A DNA stretch of 9,735 bases. Source: Candidatus Krumholzibacteriia bacterium (GTDB lineage Bacteria > Krumholzibacteriota > Krumholzibacteriia > LZORAL124-64-63). Below the pieces are notes generated by a model. That model was not told where the DNA came from and did no database searches. It was given only the letters and a program-made list of their open reading frames with translations. The stretch is taken from positions 1 to 9,735 of the forward strand of contig DAOWLV010000085.1 in the NCBI GenBank assembly GCA_030643455.1, read 5' to 3'. This document shows, in pieces, positions 1 through 6,782 of this stretch (within the stretch, counting starts at the first letter, position 1; the number at the start of each line of letters is the position of its first letter). The position numbers and the translations under genes were made by a program.

Positions 1-1
1 C

Positions 2-1240
2 TCGGATCTGAACGTGAGCTACCGCAGCACCGATGGTACTCGTTCTCTCGAGGGCAGGCACAACTACAAGGACGACCAGACCCGTTTCGGTGCCAAACTC
101 GGCCTCTCTTATGTACTGAGCGACAAGTTCAAGCTTGTCGGTCATGGCGCGACATCCAAACTGGAAAACACCGGCTGGGACAACACCGGGATCAGGACCT
201 ACGATCTCAATGGTGAAACCACCAACAACACCGGACAGCTTGGATTGCTGGCCCGGTTGGGAACATCCGCCAACCTTGTTGCCTCGGCGAAATTCCAGAA
301 TCTGGACACCGATGCCCGGACAAATCTGGCGGCTGACATCCAGCAGGCCACCGATCGCAAGCGGGACAGCCAGGATTACAGGATCGGCATCAATTACCAT
401 GGGCTGTCCAAGACTCGCCTCAGGCTCGATTACCGGTATGGCACTTCCAATCTGGATCAGACCGTGGCCGAGGGTGACGTTCCCGGCGGCGCACAGGTTG
501 GGGACTACCAGGTGACCGACCAGACCAGGACCCAGCAGGATCTCCGTTTTAACGGAAAGTACCGGTTCGGCCCCTCTGCTTCCATCAAGGCCGTGGTGGC
601 CTGGCGGAACCAGGATATCGACCAGAAGGATCCGGTGCTCTCCGATCCGGGTAACGAGTTGACCTTCTGGATGGGCGACCGGAAGTTGAACCGTTTGCGC
701 TGGGAACTAGCCCTGCGTACGCGCCTCGGGCAGGAGGTCCGCTTCGACATCGGCCACCAGGCCATCGACCAGACCTTCGAGCGCAAGGATTTCGGGATGA
801 GCGAATCCACCTGGAAAGCCAACCGCGGTTTCGCCAACCTGACCTGGTCACTAGCTGATGGCATCCTGCATCTCTACGGCATGTTCTCCTACGGCGTGGA
901 AGAATATGCCCTGACCACGGATCCCGTGCCGACGTCGAATATGAACGCGATCGCCTACAACGGGACCACCATGCGGACCAGCCCGGGGGCCACGCTCCGT
1001 CTCGGAAAGAGCCTCACGCTCGAAGGCCACTACGAGGGAGTCAGGTTCGAGGACACCGGCAACGATGATGTCATCAAGAAATTGCAGGCCGACCACGACC
1101 GCCTCCGCCTGCGGGCAGGGTTTGATATCTCTTCCGGTACCAAGTTGTCCGCCTCCTACACCCGGAATGAATTCGATGAAAACAGGTGGGACGATTACAT
1201 CCATCACCTGTACGCTTTTTCGGTTTCCGGCACATTCTGA
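2..1240 (+). CDS. Outer-membrane beta-barrel protein, porin-like/MtrB-PioB-like (5' end outside window)
   Basis: The frame is open from base 2 of the window to a TGA at 1238-1240, so the N-terminus, signal peptide and true start lie upstream. A GTG at 14 is the first in-frame start codon in view but has no ribosome binding site in the visible bases and sits inside barrel sequence, so I do not take it as the start. The roughly 412 visible residues show alternating polar/hydrophobic stretches rich in aromatic residues, separated by Asp/Asn/Gly/Thr-rich loops, and end in the aromatic-terminal signature of outer-membrane barrels (Phe last, in SVSGTF). I infer a large barrel, as in MtrB/PioB or ExtI-type porins that sheathe multiheme cytochromes. 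The neighbouring lipoprotein cytochrome supports this. The N-terminal CxxC that helps identify MtrB is not in the window, so the exact family is open; a generic porin is the alternative. Confidence 0.7.
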   Translation, partial: SDLNVSYRSTDGTRSLEGRHNYKDDQTRFGAKLGLSYVLSDKFKLVGHGATSKLENTGWDNTGIRTYDLNGETTNNTGQLGLLARLGTSANLVASAKFQNLDTDARTNLAADIQQATDRKRDSQDYRIGINYHGLSKTRLRLDYRYGTSNLDQTVAEGDVPGGAQVGDYQVTDQTRTQQDLRFNGKYRFGPSASIKAVVAWRNQDIDQKDPVLSDPGNELTFWMGDRKLNRLRWELALRTRLGQEVRFDIGHQAIDQTFERKDFGMSESTWKANRGFANLTWSLADGILHLYGMFSYGVEEYALTTDPVPTSNMNAIAYNGTTMRTSPGATLRLGKSLTLEGHYEGVRFEDTGNDDVIKKLQADHDRLRLRAGFDISSGTKLSASYTRNEFDENRWDDYIHHLYAFSVSGTF

Positions 1241-1264
1241 TTCTGCTGCCGATTTCCCACGACC

Positions 1265-1292
1265 GAGGGCCCCAACGGGGGCCCTCTTTTTC
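1265..1292 (+). terminator. Intrinsic terminator after the barrel gene
   Basis: A perfect 9-bp GC-rich stem (GAGGGCCCC at 1265-1273 with GGGGCCCTC at 1278-1286) with loop AACG is followed directly by a T-rich tail. It starts 25 bases after the barrel stop codon. It separates the barrel transcript from the tetR-cytochrome-rhodanese unit downstream, which therefore needs its own promoter. Confidence 0.88.
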
Positions 1293-1349
1293 TATTGGGG
1301 TCCCACCTGAAACTCCCACCAAAGTACTGTGTTATTTAAAAAACAGTTG

Positions 1350-1377
1350 TTGACAAACAAATCACAGCCGATAGTTT
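1350..1377 (+). promoter_or_regulatory. Probable sigma-70-type promoter of the tetR-cytochrome unit
   Basis: A perfect -35 hexamer TTGACA at 1350-1355 is followed 16 bases later by a weak -10 candidate TAGTTT (1372-1377); a 17-base spacer would give AGTTTT. The stretch from about 1325 to 1400 is markedly AT-rich against GC-rich surroundings. It lies just past the upstream terminator and just before a palindrome and the tetR start. The -35 element is convincing; the -10 is not. Confidence 0.5.
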
Positions 1378-1387
1378 TACCAGGTAG

Positions 1388-1403
1388 GTAAACGTTCGCT
1401 TAC
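1388..1403 (+). promoter_or_regulatory. Palindromic operator candidate for the TetR regulator
   Basis: The 16-base GTAAACGTTCGCTTAC is an imperfect inverted repeat: 12 of 16 positions match its own reverse complement, with half-sites GTAA-CG and CG-TTAC. It sits about 10 bases downstream of the predicted -10 and 19 bases upstream of the tetR start codon, a place where a bound repressor would block transcription or initial elongation. TetR-family proteins commonly autoregulate from such sites. That this regulator binds here is inferred from position and symmetry only. Confidence 0.55.
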
Positions 1404-1422
1404 TGAAACAGGGAAGAGGATT

Positions 1423-2070
1423 GTGAATCCTGTTAACGGACAGCCAAACCGCCGCCAGCAGATTCTTGAAGAGGCCACCCATCTCTTTGCCGCCAAGGGC
1501 TTCGAGGGCGCCTCCATGCGGACCATCGCCCGGGCCTGCGGCATAACCGAGGCCGCCATCTACCGCCATTTCACCAGCAAGAACGACCTTTATGAACAGG
1601 TGATCATCGCCAAGGCCGTGCAGCACAACATCGCCGGACAATTGGAGGCCTTCTCCAGTGACTGGAGTATCGAACAGGTATTGCGGGCCATCGCCGAGCA
1701 TATCCTGGCCTTGGCCAATCAGGATCCCGAATTGATGCGTCTGATGGTCAACAACAGCCTCGAACGCGGATCCTCGGTGGCAAGGGTCCTCTTCAAGGAA
1801 GTCCGACTGCCCTACATCACCTATATGTCTTGTGAATTGACCCAGCGTATTGCCGATGGCGAAATCCGGGCCATCGACCCCCTGATCACCGCCCGCTGTT
1901 TCGTGGGCATGGTCATGGACTGTGCCCTGAATGTCGGGGTCTGGAACCGGATCGCCGGTCTGGATGTCGCGGCCGACGACGTGGTGTGCAACAACGTGCC
2001 CATTTTCGCCCTCGGTCTTACCAAGGATATAGGAACCGAAACCCCCCTTACCCAACCTGGGAGAGCCTGA
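1423..2070 (+). CDS. TetR/AcrR-family transcriptional regulator
   Basis: A 215-residue protein, typical for the family. The N-terminal DNA-binding domain spans about residues 9-60: helix 1 (QQILEEATHLFAAKGFEG), then the helix-turn-helix MRTIARACGITEAAIYRHF (32-50), followed by the usual KNDLYEQV. The variable C-terminal ligand/dimer region (about 65-205) gives no hint of the effector. The start is GTG at 1423, preceded by purine-rich GGGAAGAGG at 1411-1419. The stop codon overlaps the cytochrome ATG by one base (TGATG at 2068-2072), so the two genes are almost certainly co-transcribed and translationally coupled. I infer that it controls its own unit, including the cytochrome and perhaps the rhodanese protein, through the palindrome at 1388-1403. 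A regulator placed as first gene of an electron-transfer operon suggests control by a small-molecule or redox signal, which cannot be named from the sequence. Confidence 0.93.
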   Translation: MNPVNGQPNRRQQILEEATHLFAAKGFEGASMRTIARACGITEAAIYRHFTSKNDLYEQVIIAKAVQHNIAGQLEAFSSDWSIEQVLRAIAEHILALANQDPELMRLMVNNSLERGSSVARVLFKEVRLPYITYMSCELTQRIADGEIRAIDPLITARCFVGMVMDCALNVGVWNRIAGLDVAADDVVCNNVPIFALGLTKDIGTETPLTQPGRA

Positions 2071-3560
2071 TGAAACGACTCATCATTGTTCCCGCCCTTG
2101 CCCTGCTGCTGCTTTTCGCGCTGTGGGGATGTGAAAACGACACGTCCAACGGCCCGGTCGATCCCGATGGACCCGTCGCAACGGACAAGACCTGTCTCGG
2201 GTGTCATTCAAGCGAGGAGATGCTGAAGGCTTCCCTGCCGGATACCTCGGGATCAAAAGTCCTGATCGGCAACAAGGGAGATGGCTGAGGCGGCGAAGTA
2301 CCCCCGCTGGAAGCGTGGGAAAAAGTCATCATCACCGGCCGCAACGGGGACAACTTCCTCGCCAGTGTCCACGGTCCCGACTACGCGGGAGACCTGAACC
2401 CGACCCAACACCCCCAACTGTCGTGCCAGCACTGCCACTCCGGGCAGGCCGACTTTTCATTCGCCACCATGGATGAGGCCCACGAAGGCATGATCCATGA
2501 CCCGAGCGCACCCGGCGAGTCGGGTTGCCTTGATTGCCATGAGGAATCCTTCACGGGATCCGCCTGCGAAGCCTGCCACCAGGACGAGTTCGCCGCCACG
2601 GCCAACAGCCTGCACACGAATCTCTGGGGCGAAAAAGCGGCCATCGAGGCCCGCAGCGGCTCTCCCTTGGAAGGGAGCGGGCACGAGGGCGACTTCGAGG
2701 CCAAGTGCGCCACCTGCCACACCACCTGCGGGCAATGCCACATCAGCCGGCCCAAAAGTGTGGGCAGCGGTTTCCCGATCATCACGCTGAAACCCGGGTC
2801 CCACGTCTTCAGGGGCACTCCGGACATGAACGAGCAGTGCACCGCCTGTCACGGAAGCCGGATCGGGGTGGACTACAAGGGGGATCTCGAAGGCAACGAA
2901 AAGGACGTCCACTACAGCACGGGCCACAAGTGCAATCTTTGCCATACGAAGGAAGAGATTCACGGTGACGGCCAATACACCGGCGACCACTACAATCACC
3001 GGTACGAGGTGGCGACCATGCCCCGGTGCCAAAACGCTGGTTGTCACCCCACCCTGGAGGCCAATACCTACCACGCGATGCATGTTGATTCGCCAGGTCG
3101 CAACCTCCAGTGCCAGGTCTGCCACTCGCAGCCCTACAAGAACTGCACGAACTGCCACAACCTCGATCCCGACGCCAAGGTGGACAAGTTCGAGATCGAC
3201 CCGAGCGTCGTCCAGTTCAAGATCGCCCAGAACCCCAGTCCCCATCGTCAGGAGTACGACTTCGTCCTGGTGCGGCACACCCCCATCGATCCGGACACCT
3301 ACGCGGATTGGGGCTTGAGCCTGCCGAACTACCTGGACAAACCGACCTGGCAGTACACCTCACCACACAACGTGATAAGGAAGGCTCCGCAGACTGGAGA
3401 TTCGGGCCAGTGTTCGGCCGCCTGCCATCAGACGCCTGATGAAGTGACAGGGTATTTCCTGCGGGATTCCGACCTCAGGGATGACCAGGGAGCACCGCTG
3501 ATTGATTACGACGCGAACAAGGATATCGTGATCCGGCCGGATTTCCCGGCCAAGAAATAG
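2070..3560 (+). CDS. Multiheme c-type cytochrome lipoprotein with an in-frame TGA at codon 73 (possible selenocysteine)
   Basis: Read through the TGA at 2286-2288 this is one frame of 496 codons ending in TAG. GGGAG (2059-2063) lies 6 bases before the ATG. The N-terminus is a lipoprotein signal (MKRL, hydrophobic core, lipobox ALWGC, Cys21), so the product is exported and lipid-anchored, probably at the outer membrane. There are up to twelve c-type heme motifs: ten CxxCH at about residues 42, 119, 153, 166, 213, 220, 257, 288, 348 and 359, one CX4CH at 320-326 and one CX3CH at 448-453. The role inferred is electron transfer with the upstream barrel. The TGA falls between hemes 1 and 2 in context GDG-TGA-GGEVPPLEAWEK. 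The downstream part is intact for 423 codons but has no signal peptide, so it could not be exported and heme-loaded alone. Possibilities are Sec insertion (see hairpin at 2301-2319), a Trp codon (TGG) mutated or misread, or a recent nonsense pseudogene. Without readthrough the product would be a 72-residue mono-heme lipoprotein. Confidence 0.88.
2286..2319 (+). promoter_or_regulatory. In-frame UGA with a bacterial SECIS-like hairpin
   Basis: TGA at 2286-2288 is in frame with the cytochrome start. Downstream, CCCCCGC (2301-2307) pairs with GCGTGGG (2313-2319) around the loop TGGAA (2308-2312). The pairing is three pairs, a C-U mismatch (or a bulged U), then three more G-C pairs. The loop begins 19 bases after the UGA. 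Published bacterial SECIS models call for a small apical loop with a G in its first two positions, roughly 16-37 bases after the UGA; this loop has G at position 2, so it fits. The stem is short, and in GC-rich DNA such a hairpin can occur by chance. The identification is inference. Confidence 0.42.
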
Positions 3561-3570
3561 GTAGTTGAAG

Positions 3571-3644
3571 GACCGGTCGGCCTCCGGCCGGTCAAACAAA
3601 ACCCGGACGGGATTTTCCAGTCCGGAAAACAGGGCCCTAGGCCC
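3571..3644 (+). other. Three consecutive hairpins between the cytochrome and rhodanese genes
   Basis: The 101-bp gap is nearly filled with inverted repeats. One is GACCGGTCGG (3571-3580) with CCGGCCGGTC (3584-3593), ten pairs including one G-U, loop CCT. The second is CCGGAC (3603-3608) with GTCCGG (3620-3625), 11-base loop. The third is GGGCC (3632-3636) with GGCCC (3640-3644), loop CTA. None has a T-run after it on either strand, so they do not look like intrinsic terminators. They may act in mRNA processing or differential stability between the two genes. They end only 4 bases before the rhodanese ribosome binding site. Confidence 0.5.
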
Positions 3645-3661
3645 CCACAAGGAGAAATGAA

Positions 3662-5545
3662 ATGGAAAAGCGTTGGACCTGGATGTTACTGATCCAGATC
3701 GCCCTGGTGGCCTTCGCTGGTTGCTCCGACGACGATGATCCGGTAACCCCACCCCCAGCTAAAAGCGCGTTCGACACCATGGTAGAAGCCGGTTCGGCCT
3801 ACATCAACAATTCGGGCGACTGCCCCGGAGTGTTGGACGCCCAGGCTCTCAACGATGACCTGGCCAGCTTTACGGTCATCGACATCCGCCAGGCGCAACA
3901 TTTCGAGGATGGCCACATCCCCGGGGCCTTCCATTCCTCCCTGGGAACCCTGCTTGACGACCTTGCCAGCAAGGCCATCCCCTCGGGCAAGCCCTACGTG
4001 GTGGCCTGCTACACCGGCCAGAGCGCCGGTCACGCCAAGATCGCCATGGAACTGATGGGTTACGCCGATGTCTACAGCCTGAAGTGGGGCATGTGCTCCT
4101 GGAGCCCGAGTACCTCCGAGAAATGGGGAAACAATACCGGCGACAACCTGACCAATCCAGAAACAGAGCCTGCCAACGGCGACCTCATCGTTCACGATTT
4201 CCCCGTCCTGGACGGAGATGCCAGCACGATCGTGGCCACCCGCGTTGCCGTGATGCTCGATGCCGGTTTCAAGGGTGTCATGTACGATTCCATCAAGGAC
4301 GACCTGACCGACTACTTCATCATCAACTACTTCGGTGAAAATGACTATCTGGGCCAGGGCGAAGCCGGCGTACCGGGACATATCCCCGGCGCGTTCCAGT
4401 TCACACCCTACGAAAGCCTGGCCAAGGACCAGATGCTCCAGAACCTGCCCACGGGCCAGACCATCGTCGTGTACTGCTGGACGGGACAGCACTCCTCCCA
4501 GATCACGGCCTATCTGAACATGCTGGGTTATGACGCGGTCAGCCTGGCGTACGGGTCCAACAACCTGTTCCACACCCCCCTGACGGGCCATAAATGGACC
4601 TCCGACGAGATCAACGATTTCGACCTGGAAGTGGGCGCGCCGCCCACCGCGGCTTTCTCCGCCATGGCGGCCGCGGGTGCCGAGTACCTGAATGATGATG
4701 GTGAATGCCCGGGTCTCATGACCGCCCAGGATCTCAACGATGGTCTGGCCGACTTCACGGTGATCGACATCCGCCAACAAATCGATTATGACACCGGTCA
4801 TATCGATGGCGCCTATAACTCCTCCCTGGGAACCCTGCTTGACGACCTGGCCAGCGAGGCCATTCCCTCGGGCAAGCCCTACGTGTTGGCCTGCTACTCC
4901 GGCCAGAGCGCCGGTCATGCCAAGATCGCCATGGAACTGATGGGTTACACCGATGTCTATAGCCTGAAGTGGGGCATGTCCTCCTGGAACTCGGCTACCG
5001 CCGGGCCATGGAACAACAATACCGGCGACACCCTGAACAACCCCGAATCCATCCCCAACAACGGCGACCTGGTCATGAATGCCTTCCCGGTTCTGACCGA
5101 AGATGAGGCCACTGTAGTGGAGGAAAGGGTTGCCGCGATGTTGACCGGTGGCTTCCAGGGTGTCATGTACGATGACATCAAGGACAACCTGGAAGACTAC
5201 TTTGTCATCAACTACTTCGGTGAAGCGGATTATCTGGGCATCGGTGATGACGGCACACCCGGACACATCCCCGGCGCCTTCCAGTTCACGCCCTACTCCA
5301 GCATGGGCATCGACGAGATGCTGGGCAACATCCCGGCCGACAAGACCGTCGTGGTGTATTGCTGGTCCGGCCAGCATTCCTCCCAGGTCACGGCCTACCT
5401 GAACATGCTGGGTTACGAGGCGTTGAGCCTGAAGTTCGGGTCCAACAACCTGTTCCACTCGGTCCTGACGGGCCATAAATGGTCCGCCGCCCAGATCAAT
5501 GAATTCCCCCTGGTGGCGACGCGGGCACTGGTGGCCGCTTACTAG
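3662..5545 (+). CDS. Lipoprotein with four rhodanese domains in two tandem repeats
   Basis: A 627-residue protein starting at ATG 3662 with AAGGAG at 3649-3654, 7 bases upstream. The lipoprotein signal ends in the lipobox AFAGC (Cys21), followed by an Asp/Pro linker (SDDDDPVTPPP). Four rhodanese-type domains follow, each with a Cys-headed active loop: CYTGQSAG (Cys116), CWTGQHSS (Cys272), CYSGQSAG (Cys411) and CWSGQHSS (Cys567). Each domain also has the preceding strand and acidic/His-Ile motif (VIDIRQ...GHI or INYFG...GHIPGAF). Residues 37-331 and 332-626 are copies with exactly 295-residue spacing and about two-thirds identity by eye, so the order is A-B-A'-B'. Known rhodanese chemistry is sulfane-sulfur (or selenium) transfer through a cysteine persulfide. 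Here it would be outside the cytoplasm and tethered to a membrane. It is the last gene of the unit, before a strong terminator. It resembles, from memory, the ExtH-type rhodanese lipoproteins encoded beside outer-membrane cytochrome conduits in Geobacter. The substrate is unknown. Confidence 0.92.
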   Translation: MEKRWTWMLLIQIALVAFAGCSDDDDPVTPPPAKSAFDTMVEAGSAYINNSGDCPGVLDAQALNDDLASFTVIDIRQAQHFEDGHIPGAFHSSLGTLLDDLASKAIPSGKPYVVACYTGQSAGHAKIAMELMGYADVYSLKWGMCSWSPSTSEKWGNNTGDNLTNPETEPANGDLIVHDFPVLDGDASTIVATRVAVMLDAGFKGVMYDSIKDDLTDYFIINYFGENDYLGQGEAGVPGHIPGAFQFTPYESLAKDQMLQNLPTGQTIVVYCWTGQHSSQITAYLNMLGYDAVSLAYGSNNLFHTPLTGHKWTSDEINDFDLEVGAPPTAAFSAMAAAGAEYLNDDGECPGLMTAQDLNDGLADFTVIDIRQQIDYDTGHIDGAYNSSLGTLLDDLASEAIPSGKPYVLACYSGQSAGHAKIAMELMGYTDVYSLKWGMSSWNSATAGPWNNNTGDTLNNPESIPNNGDLVMNAFPVLTEDEATVVEERVAAMLTGGFQGVMYDDIKDNLEDYFVINYFGEADYLGIGDDGTPGHIPGAFQFTPYSSMGIDEMLGNIPADKTVVVYCWSGQHSSQVTAYLNMLGYEALSLKFGSNNLFHSVLTGHKWSAAQINEFPLVATRALVAAY

Positions 5546-5575
5546 ACCAGACAACACAGCGAGGATCGAAAGAGG

Positions 5576-5606
5576 AAGGGGAGGGCCGCAAGGCCCTCCC
5601 CTTTTT
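5576..5606 (+). terminator. Strong intrinsic terminator, possibly bidirectional
   Basis: GGGGAGGGCC (5578-5587) pairs perfectly with GGCCCTCCCC (5592-5601) around a GCAA tetraloop, extended by two A-T pairs into the T-run at 5602-5606. It ends the rhodanese transcript. The convergent C-S lyase gene stops at 5634 on the other strand; reading that way the stem is followed by a pyrimidine-rich TTCCTCTTTC, so it may stop both transcripts. Confidence 0.92.
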
Positions 5607-5633
5607 CGCCAGGATTTACGCAATGTCCAGGGC

Positions 5634-6782
5634 TCAGCCCGCCGCTTCCACGGCCCCGGCCAACCGATCACAGGCTTCTGCCAAAGTAGCGCGGTTGCAA
5701 CCGAAATTGAAACGGACATACCCTCGTCCGGCAAATTCCTTTCCATCGGAAAAACCCAGGCCATGGGCCTCGAAGTGAGCCATTGGATCTTTGAGATCCA
5801 GGGCACTCACATCGAGCCAAGCCAGATACGTGGCCTCGACCGGAGCCATGGTGACACCCGCCAGGTCCTCTATGCGCCCGGCCAAGTAATCCCGGTTATC
5901 CCGCAGGTAATCGTTCTGCGCGGCCAGCCATTGGCCGCCATCACGCCAGGAGGCGAGTGCCGCGACATATCCCATCACGTTGACGGAGGGAACGATGCCC
6001 GCCATGGCCCGCCGGAAACGTCGCCGCAGTCCGTCGTCCGGGATCACGGCCAGCGAGCAGCCCAGACCCGCCACGTTGAAGGCCTTGCTCGGTGCCAGCA
6101 GGGTGATGGTGCGCGCCGCGATGTCCGGCCCCAGGGTGGCCATGGGCACATGCTGCACACCCTCGGCGAGGATCAACTGGTTGTGGATCTCGTCGCTGCA
6201 GATGACGGTTCGATTATCCAGGCAGGTTTCGGCGACCGATTCGAGTTCTTCCCGCCGCCAGGCCCGTCCCACGGGATTGTGGGGATGGCACCAAAGAAGC
6301 AGGGAACAGTTTTCGGAGAGCCCGGCCGTCAGACGGCGCTGGTCAACCGACCATCCGGCAAGATTGTCGCCCGCCAGGGAAATGGTGACCAACTTGCGTT
6401 CCATGAGGGCGGGAGCCTTCAGAAATGGCGGATAGACGGGTGTCAGGACGGCCACACCGTCGCCCACCTTTCCAATGGCCCGGCAAGTGACATTGATGCC
6501 GCTGACCAGTCCCGGCAGCCAGACCAGCCAGGCCGGATCAACTTCCCATTTCCATTGATCGGCGCAAGTGGCCAGCACCGTGTCGGTCAAACCGGCAGGG
6601 GGTCCGCCGTAGCCAAACACCCCGTGTTCGGCGCGGCTCCGCAGGGCCTCGATCACGGCCGGTGGTGAACGGAAATCCGTATCGGCCACCCACAGCGGCA
6701 GGATGTCCCGGCCGGCGTACTTCCCCCACTTGACGCTGTCGCTGCCGCTGCGTTCGACAGGAGTGTCGAAATCGAAGGTCAT
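5634..6782 (-). CDS. MalY/PatB-family PLP-dependent C-S lyase (cystathionine beta-lyase) or aminotransferase
   Basis: A 382-residue protein, usual for fold-type I PLP enzymes of the MalY/PatB group. Visible landmarks are the opening FDTPVERSGSDSVKWGKY (the group's typical N-terminus), WVADTDF (31-37), FGYGGPP (57-62), TPVYPPF (114-120), CHPHNPVGR with cofactor Asn169, CSDEIHNQL with Asp197, PSKAFNVAGL with the PLP Schiff-base Lys233, and YVRFNFGCNR with the carboxylate-binding Arg357. Members cleave C-S bonds of cystathionine or cysteine conjugates to give a thiol or H2S, pyruvate and ammonia; some are annotated simply as class I/II aminotransferases. The protein is presumably cytoplasmic. 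Its ATG overlaps the TGA of the upstream SLOG gene by 4 bases (6779-6782), so the two are translationally coupled. The gene is convergent with the rhodanese gene. The exact substrate cannot be told. Confidence 0.9.
   Translation of the reverse strand: MTFDFDTPVERSGSDSVKWGKYAGRDILPLWVADTDFRSPPAVIEALRSRAEHGVFGYGGPPAGLTDTVLATCADQWKWEVDPAWLVWLPGLVSGINVTCRAIGKVGDGVAVLTPVYPPFLKAPALMERKLVTISLAGDNLAGWSVDQRRLTAGLSENCSLLLWCHPHNPVGRAWRREELESVAETCLDNRTVICSDEIHNQLILAEGVQHVPMATLGPDIAARTITLLAPSKAFNVAGLGCSLAVIPDDGLRRRFRRAMAGIVPSVNVMGYVAALASWRDGGQWLAAQNDYLRDNRDYLAGRIEDLAGVTMAPVEATYLAWLDVSALDLKDPMAHFEAHGLGFSDGKEFAGRGYVRFNFGCNRATLAEACDRLAGAVEAAG

Noticed and set aside
1336..2055. Minus-strand frame opposite tetR
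   Set aside because: Gly/His/Asp-rich shadow of the regulator gene with no family resemblance.
2286..2288. UGA reassigned genome-wide as Trp or Gly
   Set aside because: The barrel, tetR, C-S lyase, SLOG and DUF4230-like genes all end in TGA where their families end, and Trp is written TGG.
2070..3560. Cytochrome as two separate genes (2070-2288 and 2469-3560)
   Set aside because: The two parts share one frame with heme motifs throughout (heme 2 lies before 2469), and the second part has no signal peptide or clear ribosome binding site. One interrupted or recoded gene is a better reading.
3571..3593. Intrinsic terminator after the cytochrome gene
   Set aside because: The stem is strong but is followed by A-rich sequence on the plus strand and has no T-run on the minus strand.
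3686..5806. Long open frame (706 codons) on the minus strand across the rhodanese gene
   Set aside because: It is antisense to a clear four-domain protein, repeats with it, and has no recognisable domain; such frames are common opposite GC-rich genes.
5499..6668. Long plus-strand frame opposite the C-S lyase
   Set aside because: It lies antisense to an enzyme with all PLP-site residues present, runs through the terminator at 5576-5606, and shows no protein family features.
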